From NCBI GenBank assembly GCA_012269745.1, contig JAAXJR010000066.1, forward strand, positions 1-53,885: 53,885 bases of DNA. Direction: 5' to 3'. A program made the translations under genes and the position numbers. Positions 9,126 to 16,718 of the stretch are shown here, in pieces. This DNA comes from Flavobacteriales bacterium (GTDB lineage Bacteria; Bacteroidota; Bacteroidia; Flavobacteriales; Schleiferiaceae). Position 1 is the first letter of the stretch; each line of letters begins with the position of its first letter. Below the pieces are notes generated by a model. That model searched no databases and was not told where the DNA came from. It was given only the letters and a program-made list of their open reading frames with translations.

Positions 9126-12100
9126 TTATTTCACAACAGATACAGTGATCTGCTTGATAATTCCTGTTCTACGGAACAATTCCGAGGTCAATTCCTTGGT
9201 CAAGGCTACCCCATCAATTTGCTCAGAGCCTTCTTGTGTTTCCACGACCAGTTTCGCTTCCGAAGCTCTTTCATAAACCACCGGAACCTGACAATATGTA
9301 AAGGCCAGACCGCCAGAAGGCACTGTAACCTTGGCTACCTCATTGTTCAAATTCACGTACTCAAATACACTGTGGTTATCCAAGAACTCTTCATTGCGTA
9401 GAATTTTCGGCTCGAAACTTAGTTGGCCGTTTTTAACCGATACACCAAGCTCGCCGAATCGGCTGATTAAGTCCTCCTTAACCTGACCTGTCATTCCTGG
9501 CTGCTGTGCACCTTTACCGCCCGGTGTATGCGAGTATGGATCTGTTGGGAAGGCACCGTATAACTCTGGACTCTTGTGCGCTCCAATACCGGCCAAGATT
9601 TCGAAATAGTGATCGTACATGCGTCCAATCAATGTTCCGTCTTCGCTCTGTAATGCAGCGTTCGTGTTTTCGTAAGCCGCCAACAGGAGCTTACTCACCA
9701 TGTGCCAGTAGATGGATCCCAAACCTTCGTAACCGAAGAATGTACCCGAGCGACCTGTAAACGACTTGTGGTCGAACACCTCTTCAAAGATTGCTGCTAG
9801 AAGACCTCGGTCGGCTGCCACAAGCTCTGCATATTTCCCAGGCAATGCATCTAAAGCAGCGTGTAAACTGTTCACGTTGTTAAACATGCCGTTGAAGTGG
9901 TATACGCCATTTCTGTCCTTAAGCACGACAGTTTTATCACCTGCCTCAAGAAGTGCTGCCACTAAAGTTGAAGCTTCAGCACGAGCCGTAGGAATGCAGT
10001 TTTTCGCTGTGAATCTAGGTAAGTCTTTGTTTGGATATAGAATGTAGCTATACTGGTCTTCACGGAACAATGCGCTCGCTTTCAAAGCATCCAATACATC
10101 CGCGCTCTGCGCCGCCGATAAGTACTTCGAACTCAATACCGCAACCTGACCTTCTAGCATTTCTGATAGGTAGCTCACTTTAACAGTATCGCCGTCGACA
10201 GTCATCAAATTGTACGCGTGATACAACCCGTCCTCACGCTTGTTCGCGCGAATACTTTGTTCCATATACGCTTTGGCCAATGCTGCAAAGCTGCGAATCT
10301 CTTCCGCGCCTACAGTTTCAAAACCACCCGAGAAGCCACTTTCATAAATAGCCAAGCGGTAGGCACTTGCCGGTTCGCCCAAAGCATCTAGTACTGCCTT
10401 GCGCTGAACATCATCAAAGCCCGATTCTATCAATCCTTCATTGTCCTTTAATGCGGCTACTACGCCACGGAAGAAGGTAGCTAGCTCAGCACTAAGCTTC
10501 ACATCACCGTTCTCTCCCTCAAGCATGCCCTCGAAGAAACCCAAGAATCTGCGTAAGTAATACAACGTCACCATACTCACCCCGTTACCTACAAGTGCAT
10601 TGTTGGCATCGTTCCATTCCGGACGCTGTGTATTCATCCAAATACCGCCTTCTGGGATAAAGTTGCTCACTTTAGCAAGGACGGTAGCGAGAATCTTCTC
10701 AATGAAATTCACCTTGTGAATCTCTGATTTACCGTTCAATAGCAAGGCACCATCTACCCCTACAGAAGCGCGACGCTCTTGAATCGCCTCTTCTTCCTTG
10801 TGGTCGAAATCAATCGTGTTCTTTGGATCCTTGAGAAGGTCTTGGTATTCCTTAATACGGTAAGGAACGTTCGCATACACGAAGTGCTCCTGTCCAAAAT
10901 ACTCCTTCAAGGTACCCGGATAATAAGCCTCAATGAACTCCAAGAATTTCAACAAGTAGATGATCTGGTGATCACCCCAGTACCCAATGTACGACCATGG
11001 GTTGTCCGGCTCAATTGTTTCCCAATCGAAACCGTCTTTTACCACGCGGTACGGGTTATATCCGTCAAACGTAGTTGCGTTCAAGAATTTGTGGATCATA
11101 CCCTCCATAAATTCAGGGTATGAATGTGCCAGCGCTTCCCAGTTCTGGAAGATATCACGCCAGTTCCCTTGGTAATCGAGAATTTTCTCTCCCGTCACCT
11201 CATCACGCGTATTAATAGAGAATTTGTTCCAAGGACGTGAAGGATCCCCGTGACGACGGCTAAACTTCAACGGCAAATATTCTAAGGCAAGACGCTTGAA
11301 GTCTTCGTCTGGTGTAGCCTCAGCGAGAGCCTTCAATGTCTGTAGGTCAAATACATCATCTAACTGACCAATAATGCCTGATGTACGAGCATATACTTGC
11401 TTGTTCGCCTTGGCCATGTATTTGTCAAAATCGGCCTTTTCAATATTGTAGTTATCATCGAAAATCCCACCACGCATGATGTTGAACATGGTATTTGCGA
11501 AATGACGAATGTTGAGCAATCTGTCGTTCGTAAGCTGCAAACCGTCTGAAGCCGCAACCAATTCTACTAAATGCTTAGACCCCGCTTCAACATCAGCGAA
11601 TACCTCAGCTTTCAATGTTGTTGGATCGCTTAGCGCAGCCATAAGATCAGCCACTTCTACAGGTCCTTTATTTACATCTGCAACAATGCTCCAAGCTTCA
11701 GAGGCGCCGGCTCCTAGAACCACCTCGTCGCATACAAAGTACGCGCCGCGTTCTGCTTTAACATCTATCTCCTCGGTAGGAACGGCTCCTTTGCGGAACG
11801 CATCAAGCTGCTTTGAACACAACAGTTTTGTTGAATTTGGACGATCAAGCGACCAGGCAACGTTAACACGCAACGCCTCACTAGGCTCTGCCTTATCTAC
11901 GATTACTGCACTCAGAGAGAACAAGCCAAGTCCACTTTCCTTCTCTAGCTCACATTTTTTGTAAGCATCTACAAGGTTGGAAGATGCTTGCTGCAAGGCT
12001 GTCTCCACGCCGTAAGGCATCAAATTCTGAAGACCGTCTGCAAAACGCACGCGCACAGCATCAGCACCGAGATTCATTAACTCAGATTTACGAACGTAGC

Positions 12101-12575
12101 CGTATTTATCGCTCGAATTCCAATCGTAGGTAAACGATAAGCCCAAATCATGGTTGATTTCTTCAAAGCGAATCTTGTTACCGTAGGCATTCTTGTACAG
12201 GTTTCTGCTCACCTTGTACACTCCATCGTACTTCGATGAAAACGGCTCCCAAAGGCTTACTTTGTCGCCTCGCTCTACCAAGCAAATCGTTTTTGAGCCG
12301 GTAAATTCTGCGCTCTCTGTAATCTTATCGTCCGTGTAGTAGGGAAACAATGCGAATTCGCTGTTTTTTCTACCTGCAGATAATCCACCAGTGCTCGAAA
12401 GGAACATCCAGTGATTGGAATCGCTAACGATGCTCATGAAGAACGGACGCATGGCATCGTAGTTGGAAATTTTATAGTAAGATTCAGCGTCAATTTTGAC
12501 TTCCTCTCCTTTGACCACAACGTCGTGGCCTTGCATCAGTTGATCGCCTAGAAAAATAATTTTCTCTTCTTTCAT
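9126..12575 (-). CDS. GH149-type beta-1,3-glucan phosphorylase (GH94-like)
   Basis: A very large cytoplasmic protein (1149 residues, no signal peptide). The N-terminal third (GGLSAGRKNSEFALFPYYTDDKITESAEFTG region) is a beta-sandwich like that of GH94-related phosphorylases and the C-terminal two thirds an alpha/alpha barrel, including YPNKDLPRFTAKNCIPT and FFGYEGLGSIYWHMVSKLLLAAYE. Length and content match the beta-1,3-glucan phosphorylases of GH149, known from Euglena and Bacteroidota; GH161 is the nearest alternative. Such enzymes use phosphate to release glucose 1-phosphate from beta-1,3-gluco-oligosaccharides, saving ATP. It leads an operon of GH17, GH30 and a symporter, which supports the call. 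Its promoter is far upstream, leaving a leader of about 185 bases. Confidence 0.8.
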   Translation of the reverse strand: MKEEKIIFLGDQLMQGHDVVVKGEEVKIDAESYYKISNYDAMRPFFMSIVSDSNHWMFLSSTGGLSAGRKNSEFALFPYYTDDKITESAEFTGSKTICLVERGDKVSLWEPFSSKYDGVYKVSRNLYKNAYGNKIRFEEINHDLGLSFTYDWNSSDKYGYVRKSELMNLGADAVRVRFADGLQNLMPYGVETALQQASSNLVDAYKKCELEKESGLGLFSLSAVIVDKAEPSEALRVNVAWSLDRPNSTKLLCSKQLDAFRKGAVPTEEIDVKAERGAYFVCDEVVLGAGASEAWSIVADVNKGPVEVADLMAALSDPTTLKAEVFADVEAGSKHLVELVAASDGLQLTNDRLLNIRHFANTMFNIMRGGIFDDNYNIEKADFDKYMAKANKQVYARTSGIIGQLDDVFDLQTLKALAEATPDEDFKRLALEYLPLKFSRRHGDPSRPWNKFSINTRDEVTGEKILDYQGNWRDIFQNWEALAHSYPEFMEGMIHKFLNATTFDGYNPYRVVKDGFDWETIEPDNPWSYIGYWGDHQIIYLLKFLEFIEAYYPGTLKEYFGQEHFVYANVPYRIKEYQDLLKDPKNTIDFDHKEEEAIQERRASVGVDGALLLNGKSEIHKVNFIEKILATVLAKVSNFIPEGGIWMNTQRPEWNDANNALVGNGVSMVTLYYLRRFLGFFEGMLEGENGDVKLSAELATFFRGVVAALKDNEGLIESGFDDVQRKAVLDALGEPASAYRLAIYESGFSGGFETVGAEEIRSFAALAKAYMEQSIRANKREDGLYHAYNLMTVDGDTVKVSYLSEMLEGQVAVLSSKYLSAAQSADVLDALKASALFREDQYSYILYPNKDLPRFTAKNCIPTARAEASTLVAALLEAGDKTVVLKDRNGVYHFNGMFNNVNSLHAALDALPGKYAELVAADRGLLAAIFEEVFDHKSFTGRSGTFFGYEGLGSIYWHMVSKLLLAAYENTNAALQSEDGTLIGRMYDHYFEILAGIGAHKSPELYGAFPTDPYSHTPGGKGAQQPGMTGQVKEDLISRFGELGVSVKNGQLSFEPKILRNEEFLDNHSVFEYVNLNNEVAKVTVPSGGLAFTYCQVPVVYERASEAKLVVETQEGSEQIDGVALTKELTSELFRRTGIIKQITVSVVK

Positions 12576-12765
12576 AGTGTTTGTTATACCCCCTATTTCA
12601 GGACATGTTTCATTTTAACGGGTTAGTGATACACTTAATCTGGCTCAGGCTCAGCATCTTTTCTGGGCCAATTCAATTCAAGGCATTCTCACGGCCTGAG
12701 TTGAGCCCTAAATGCCAGTATTTTTGGCATGTCAAGGCATAATTTCCCCTAAAAATTTGCTTAAA

Positions 12766-12794
12766 CAAGTATAAAAACTAGAATTGACCTGCAA
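12766..12794 (-). promoter_or_regulatory. Promoter of the GH149 operon
   Basis: On the minus strand TTG (12794-12792) is followed by 18 bases and TATACTTG (12773-12766), one mismatch from the Bacteroidota -7 consensus TAnnTTTG. Predicted start of transcription is near 12760. Confidence 0.55.
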
Positions 12795-12810
12795 TCCGGA
12801 CAATTGCAGG
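12788..12810. promoter_or_regulatory. Perfect inverted repeat, candidate operator
   Basis: CCTGCAAT, seven bases, ATTGCAGG: both 8-base arms match perfectly. Each arm contains the TTG of a -33 element, one per strand, so a dimeric protein bound here would cover both promoters. No regulator gene is encoded in the locus. Confidence 0.65.
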
Positions 12811-12832
12811 ACAAAACAAATTTCTACATTTT
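12804..12832 (+). promoter_or_regulatory. Promoter of the SGNH/DUF1684 gene
   Basis: TTG (12804-12806), 18 bases, TACATTTT (12825-12832), one mismatch from TAnnTTTG. Transcription would start near 12838, giving a leader of about 60 bases. Confidence 0.55.
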
Positions 12833-12899
12833 ATGCTCCAGAGTGCCCTTTAATACTACCTAGACTAGTGTATCTTCACCTATATCAACATCTTGGACC

Positions 12900-14519
12900 A
12901 TGAACAAAGCCTTAACAATAACCCTCATCCTTTCATTCACATATCTCCTACCCTCAAGACTAAGTGCACAATGCGGTCAAAACTACGATCGAGATGTTCG
13001 CCAGATAGTGAGGTCCGTAGAGAAGCTACCTCACGAAAAAACAAGGATTGTTTTTGCCGGAAGCTCCACCTTTAGGTTATGGGACAACATGGCTGAAAGT
13101 TTCCCGGAATATGAGGTGGTCAACGCCGGCATCGGAGGTTCTTGTTTCGATGATCTTTACCGTTATAAAGAAGGGCTTATTTCAGGTACCGAGCCAGATA
13201 TCCTCGTCATCTACGAAGGAGATAATGATATCCTACACACAGAGGAAAATAGCAAGCAAAGAGAAGTATTTACTATTCACTCGGATGCTTGGAAACTTAT
13301 GAATTGGATCCAGCATACACACCCTGATCTCCCAGTGTTCATTCTTTCACCAAAACCGTCTCCTTCGAGATGGGAGCATCTAGCTAGATACAAGGCACTA
13401 AACAGCCGACTTAAAGAGGGAGCAGAAGCATACAGCTATCACTTCATGGATTGCTGGCCGTGGCTCACCGACAATAACGGACAAGTCGACTCCAATCTTT
13501 TCATCTCTGACATGCTTCATCTAAATTCCGAGGGAAATGGACGACTAGGCTATCATATTTCGGAAATAATTCGCAACGCTCACCCCGAAGAAAAAACACT
13601 TAATGTATTTATTGACCAATGGCACCTAGCCGCTGCTACGGCAGATTCGGCCAGTTATTTCGGAGCCTTTTATAATGATGAAAGCATCTTCCAAGGCACC
13701 GACGGCGGTGAGTATTGGACCGCCGGAAAGTTTAAAGCGTGGGCAGCGCCTTATTTCCGACGAGAAAGCGCTTGGACCTTCGAGGCCTTCGAACGCCATT
13801 GGTACAGAAAGGGAAACACGCTATGGTTCAATGAACGGTTAGATTCACCGCACATGGGCAAATGCCGCGGTGTTGGCGTTGTACGCGCCACAAGTGATGG
13901 CTTGAAAATAGACCATTATAGCTTGAGCTTTGAAGTTCCGAATGAAGTTGTAGGAGAGTTAGTTCCATTAGCCACACCACAGCGCATAGAGCTATTGAAA
14001 TACCAACAAGAATTGGACGATTTTTATACCGATTCCACAACCAGTCCTTTAACCCCTGAAGAACGGGCCGCCTTCCACGGACATGAATTCTTTAGCTATA
14101 ATCCGGAGATGGCCGTTGAGGCGAACATTGAAGTGCTCGAAAATGAAGCGTGGTTCGATATGGCCACTAGCTCAGGCGTGAGTAGAGAGTACCGCCGCTA
14201 TGCCAGGGCCACTTTCGAGGTGCGCGGACAAACTTTGGAATTGTTCCTCTACCAAAGCAAAAGGTTGATGGCCATGGAAGAATATCAGGACCACCTGTTC
14301 CTTCCTTTCATGGATAAAACTACGGGGGTGAGCACCTACGGCACGGGCCGATTCATGGACATCACCAAACCCGAGGGAAGCACGATGATCTTAGATTTTA
14401 ACTACGCATACAACCCCTATTGCGCTTACACGGACGGGTACTCATGTCCCATCACACCTCAAGAAAACTACATCAACATTGAAATAAACGCAGGAATCAA
14501 GGGACCGGAAGGGCATTAA
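12900..14519 (+). CDS. Secreted three-domain fusion: SGNH hydrolase, SnoaL-like domain, DUF1684
   Basis: A 539-residue exported protein (signal peptide to about 23, LSAQ). Residues 48-225 form an SGNH esterase-like domain: block I FAGSS with putative nucleophile S56, AGIGGS at 76-81, GDND at 107-110, and D204/H207 in DMLHLN. Residues 232-350 resemble the SnoaL/DUF4440 (NTF2-like) fold, with a FQGTDGGEYWTAGKFKAW core. Residues 366-535 are a DUF1684 domain, shown by GVSTYGTGRF, LDFNYAYNPYCAY, SCP and QENYINIEINAG. DUF1684 usually stands alone. Divergent from the glucan phosphorylase operon and 72 bases upstream of the GH16 gene, probably co-transcribed with it. Substrate unknown; removal of an ester group from a glycan is one possibility. 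Confidence 0.8.
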   Translation: MNKALTITLILSFTYLLPSRLSAQCGQNYDRDVRQIVRSVEKLPHEKTRIVFAGSSTFRLWDNMAESFPEYEVVNAGIGGSCFDDLYRYKEGLISGTEPDILVIYEGDNDILHTEENSKQREVFTIHSDAWKLMNWIQHTHPDLPVFILSPKPSPSRWEHLARYKALNSRLKEGAEAYSYHFMDCWPWLTDNNGQVDSNLFISDMLHLNSEGNGRLGYHISEIIRNAHPEEKTLNVFIDQWHLAAATADSASYFGAFYNDESIFQGTDGGEYWTAGKFKAWAAPYFRRESAWTFEAFERHWYRKGNTLWFNERLDSPHMGKCRGVGVVRATSDGLKIDHYSLSFEVPNEVVGELVPLATPQRIELLKYQQELDDFYTDSTTSPLTPEERAAFHGHEFFSYNPEMAVEANIEVLENEAWFDMATSSGVSREYRRYARATFEVRGQTLELFLYQSKRLMAMEEYQDHLFLPFMDKTTGVSTYGTGRFMDITKPEGSTMILDFNYAYNPYCAYTDGYSCPITPQENYINIEINAGIKGPEGH

Positions 14520-14591
14520 CAGCCCACAGTCCGGTCTTTGTCTATTTCAGAGTTCTGACTGGTAGCTTATATTGCAGCAAACACACATCAC

Positions 14592-15662
14592 ATGAAACGA
14601 ATTGTATCCCTATTTCTTCTCACGCTCTCCCTGCCTGTAAATGCGCAGGTCTTTGACACCCTCGTTTGGGCCGATGAATTCGACGTAGACGGACCGCTAG
14701 ACACTGCGAAATGGTGGCACCAAACTATCCTGCCAAACAATGGACAAAGCTGGTGGAACGGGGAAATCCAACATTATACCAATAGAGACACCAATTCATA
14801 TTGCGACAGCGGCTTCATGTATTTAACCGCTAGAAAGGAAACCTTCACTGACCAGAATGTCACCAAAGACTACACCTCAGCGAGACTAAATTCAAAGTTT
14901 GCTTTTACCTACGGAAGAGTTGAAGTGCGTGCTCAAATGCCTACCGGTGCGGGAACATGGCCTGCCATATGGATGCTTGGTCAAAATATTTATGAGATAG
15001 GCGCGTGGTGGAACCTTCAAGGATATGCAACGACCGGTTGGCCGGCATGTGGCGAGATTGATATCATGGAGCACTGGGGTACAAACCAGAATTGGATCCA
15101 AAGTGCGATGCATACGCCGTCAAGTTTCGGAAACACCCAAAACAAAGGAGGAAGACTCATCTCTGGGGTGAGTGATAATATGCATACCTACGCACTAGAG
15201 TGGACGCCAACTAAAATGGTCTTTAGCGTTGATAGCATCGTTCACTACACCTACGAACCTGCTACAAGGGACGCCAATACATGGCCCTTTGACAATCCAC
15301 AATATATTTTGATGAACATCGCCATTCAGTCAAGCATTGATACAGCTTTTACCGAAAGCCCAATGATTGTAGACTATATCCGCATATACCAAAGCAGTAC
15401 GTTATCTAACGAGGAATTAGAGCAAGGAAGTATTGAGATTTATCCTAATCCAGCTCAAGATGTAATTAACATTCGTCAACCGTGGAATAAGGCAAAGGCA
15501 AGACTATACACTATCAACGGAGAATTAGTCGCTGAGAAAGATCTTGAATTTGGAAATGCCACGATGGATATTTCAACATTACCTACGGGCACCTATATCT
15601 GTAGAGTGAAGAACGAAGAATCTGGCTTATTCGCAGAAGAGAAAATTCTAAAGTCGAACTAA
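14592..15662 (+). CDS. GH16 laminarinase with type IX secretion sorting domain
   Basis: A 356-residue endo-beta-1,3-glucanase. Signal peptide to about residue 19 (LPVNAQ). The GH16 jelly roll spans about 22-265, with the active-site motif GEIDIMEHWG (nucleophile E155, D157, acid/base E160) and the GRVEVRAQMPTGAGTWPAIWML strand pair region. Residues 278-356 are a type A C-terminal sorting domain (IEIYPNPAQD, LPTGTYICRV), so the enzyme should leave the cell or attach to its surface by the type IX system. GH16 members of this kind start laminarin breakdown. It lies 72 bases downstream of the SGNH fusion gene. Confidence 0.93.
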   Translation: MKRIVSLFLLTLSLPVNAQVFDTLVWADEFDVDGPLDTAKWWHQTILPNNGQSWWNGEIQHYTNRDTNSYCDSGFMYLTARKETFTDQNVTKDYTSARLNSKFAFTYGRVEVRAQMPTGAGTWPAIWMLGQNIYEIGAWWNLQGYATTGWPACGEIDIMEHWGTNQNWIQSAMHTPSSFGNTQNKGGRLISGVSDNMHTYALEWTPTKMVFSVDSIVHYTYEPATRDANTWPFDNPQYILMNIAIQSSIDTAFTESPMIVDYIRIYQSSTLSNEELEQGSIEIYPNPAQDVINIRQPWNKAKARLYTINGELVAEKDLEFGNATMDISTLPTGTYICRVKNEESGLFAEEKILKSN

Positions 15663-15672
15663 ACCCACCTGC

Positions 15673-15728
15673 GCATAAAAAAAGCCTTGATGCTGGGCAT
15701 CAAGGCTTTCCTTGTAGCGGAGGCAGGA
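15673..15728 (-). repeat. Duplicated terminator plus tRNA-fMet 3' tail (copy 1)
   Basis: This stretch repeats 15857-15913 with one substitution and one indel. It contains a terminator hairpin (arms at about 15684-15706, A-run on the plus strand) and the last 14 bases of the initiator tRNA (TCCTGCCTCCGCTA on the minus strand). The tRNA part is not a whole gene: the homology stops inside the T arm, where a dispersed palindrome begins. Confidence 0.85.
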
Positions 15729-15823
15729 TTGCCAACCTTGCTCCGCAAGGATTGGCGGACCTGTAGGGGGTGCTGAACAATGAAAAGAAAACCTTCGAGC
15801 GCATAGCGCTCGTTGTCTTTTTT
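15725..15823 (-). repeat. Palindromic element next to tRNA-fMet (copy A)
   Basis: Bases 15725-15762 match 35673-35710 in inverted orientation over 38 bases with two differences, both in the hairpin loop (arms CCAACCTTGC and GCAAGGATTGG). Further out both copies share an ACCCC block, a GC-rich hairpin (here CGAGCGC/GCGCTCG, 15796-15812) and AAAAAAGAC (15823-15815 minus strand). The element ends in the copied tRNA tail. Confidence 0.7.
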
Positions 15824-15829
15824 ATGCCA

Positions 15830-15854
15830 TGCACTTTTGTGCGAGCACAAGTGC
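15830..15854. repeat. Stem-loop between the duplicated terminators
   Basis: GCACTTTTGTGC and GCACAAGTGC form a hairpin around GAG. It lies between the terminator of tRNA-fMet and the palindromic element. Its role is unknown. Confidence 0.5.
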
Positions 15855-15860
15855 GGGCAT

Positions 15861-15894
15861 AAAAAAAGCCCTGATGCTGGGCATCAAGGCTTTT
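15861..15894 (-). terminator. Terminator of tRNA-fMet
   Basis: On the minus strand GCCTTGATGC, CCA, GCATCAGGGC is followed by a run of T. It begins six bases after the tRNA 3' end. A second copy with the same hairpin is at 15677-15709. Confidence 0.85.
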
Positions 15895-15899
15895 CCTTG

Positions 15900-15972
<73 letters not shown>

Positions 15973-15983
15973 CTAGAGTGGGG

Positions 15984-16014
15984 CAAATATAGGTTGAGAA
16001 TTAGAACTGCGCAA
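15984..16014 (-). promoter_or_regulatory. Promoter of tRNA-fMet
   Basis: Minus strand TTG (16014-16012), 20 bases, TATATTTG (15991-15984), a perfect match to the -7 consensus, 12 bases before the tRNA 5' end. The tRNA-Leu gene has the identical -7 box. Confidence 0.75.
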
Positions 16015-16022
16015 CCTTTAGG

Positions 16023-16718
16023 CTAAGCGATTAAAGAAGAAAATTGGTCCTCAAGAGCCGATGAACCTCTTTCAATCTCATTTCTAGTCAATTGCTTTTT
16101 GATCTGTCCCTTACTTAAAAAGATACATTCAGAACAAAGCTCCACGACTTCCTGCATGATGTGGGTAGAAAACAAGACCGTTTTCTCTTGAGCAACTTCC
16201 CGAAGAAGTGCACGGATTTCTACTAATTGTGCCGGATCTAAGCCCGTGGTAGGCTCATCAAGAATCAAAATATCTGGGTCGGGAATAAGCGCCGCAGCAA
16301 GCCCTACACGTTGGCGATATCCTTTAGATAGCGCTCCAATCTTTTTGTGCTGCTCTGGACCTAAGACGACCATATCAATGACTTGGCTCACTCTGGATTT
16401 TTCTACTTTATAGATGGAAGCGACATATTCGAGGTACTCCTTGATGTACAATTCTAAATATTGGGGATTGTGTTCGGGCAGGTACCCTAATACACGTTGC
16501 ACCTTCAGGGGTTCTTTAAGTACGTCCACACCGTTGACCGTCACGCTTCCTGCATCCGGAATGACAGATCCTGTGATGATCTTCATGAGGGTACTTTTAC
16601 CGGCACCATTTGGGCCTAGAAGACCTGTGATTTGGCCCGATTTTATTTCAAGGCTCACATCATCTAGCGCTTTCTGGCTGCCGTAGGATTTGGTGAGATT
16701 TTCAATAACTATACTCAT
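16023..16718 (-). CDS. ABC transporter ATP-binding protein, GldA-like
   Basis: An ATPase subunit of 231 residues with Walker A GPNGAGKS (35-42), signature LSKGYRQR (130-137), Walker B ILILDEPT (150-157) and H-loop H186. GYLPEHNPQYLELYIKEYL is highly reminiscent of the gliding-motility ATPase GldA. It is shorter at the C-terminus than classical GldA (about 300 residues), and no GldF/GldG membrane partners lie in the window, so a more general export ATPase of the same subfamily remains possible. Start ATG overlaps the stop of the peptidase gene by four bases. Confidence 0.75.
   Translation of the reverse strand: MSIVIENLTKSYGSQKALDDVSLEIKSGQITGLLGPNGAGKSTLMKIITGSVIPDAGSVTVNGVDVLKEPLKVQRVLGYLPEHNPQYLELYIKEYLEYVASIYKVEKSRVSQVIDMVVLGPEQHKKIGALSKGYRQRVGLAAALIPDPDILILDEPTTGLDPAQLVEIRALLREVAQEKTVLFSTHIMQEVVELCSECIFLSKGQIKKQLTRNEIERGSSALEDQFSSLIA

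Larger units (their letters stand above)
12576..12899. other. Divergent intergenic region of the glucan locus
   Basis: No gene fits in these 324 bases. They hold two facing-away promoters that share a palindrome (12766-12832). The minus-strand leader from about 12760 to 12576 contains a short stem-loop (ATGCCA at 12712-12717 with TGGCAT at 12725-12730) and a tandem GGCTCA repeat at 12642-12653. No known riboswitch was recognised. Confidence 0.7.
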
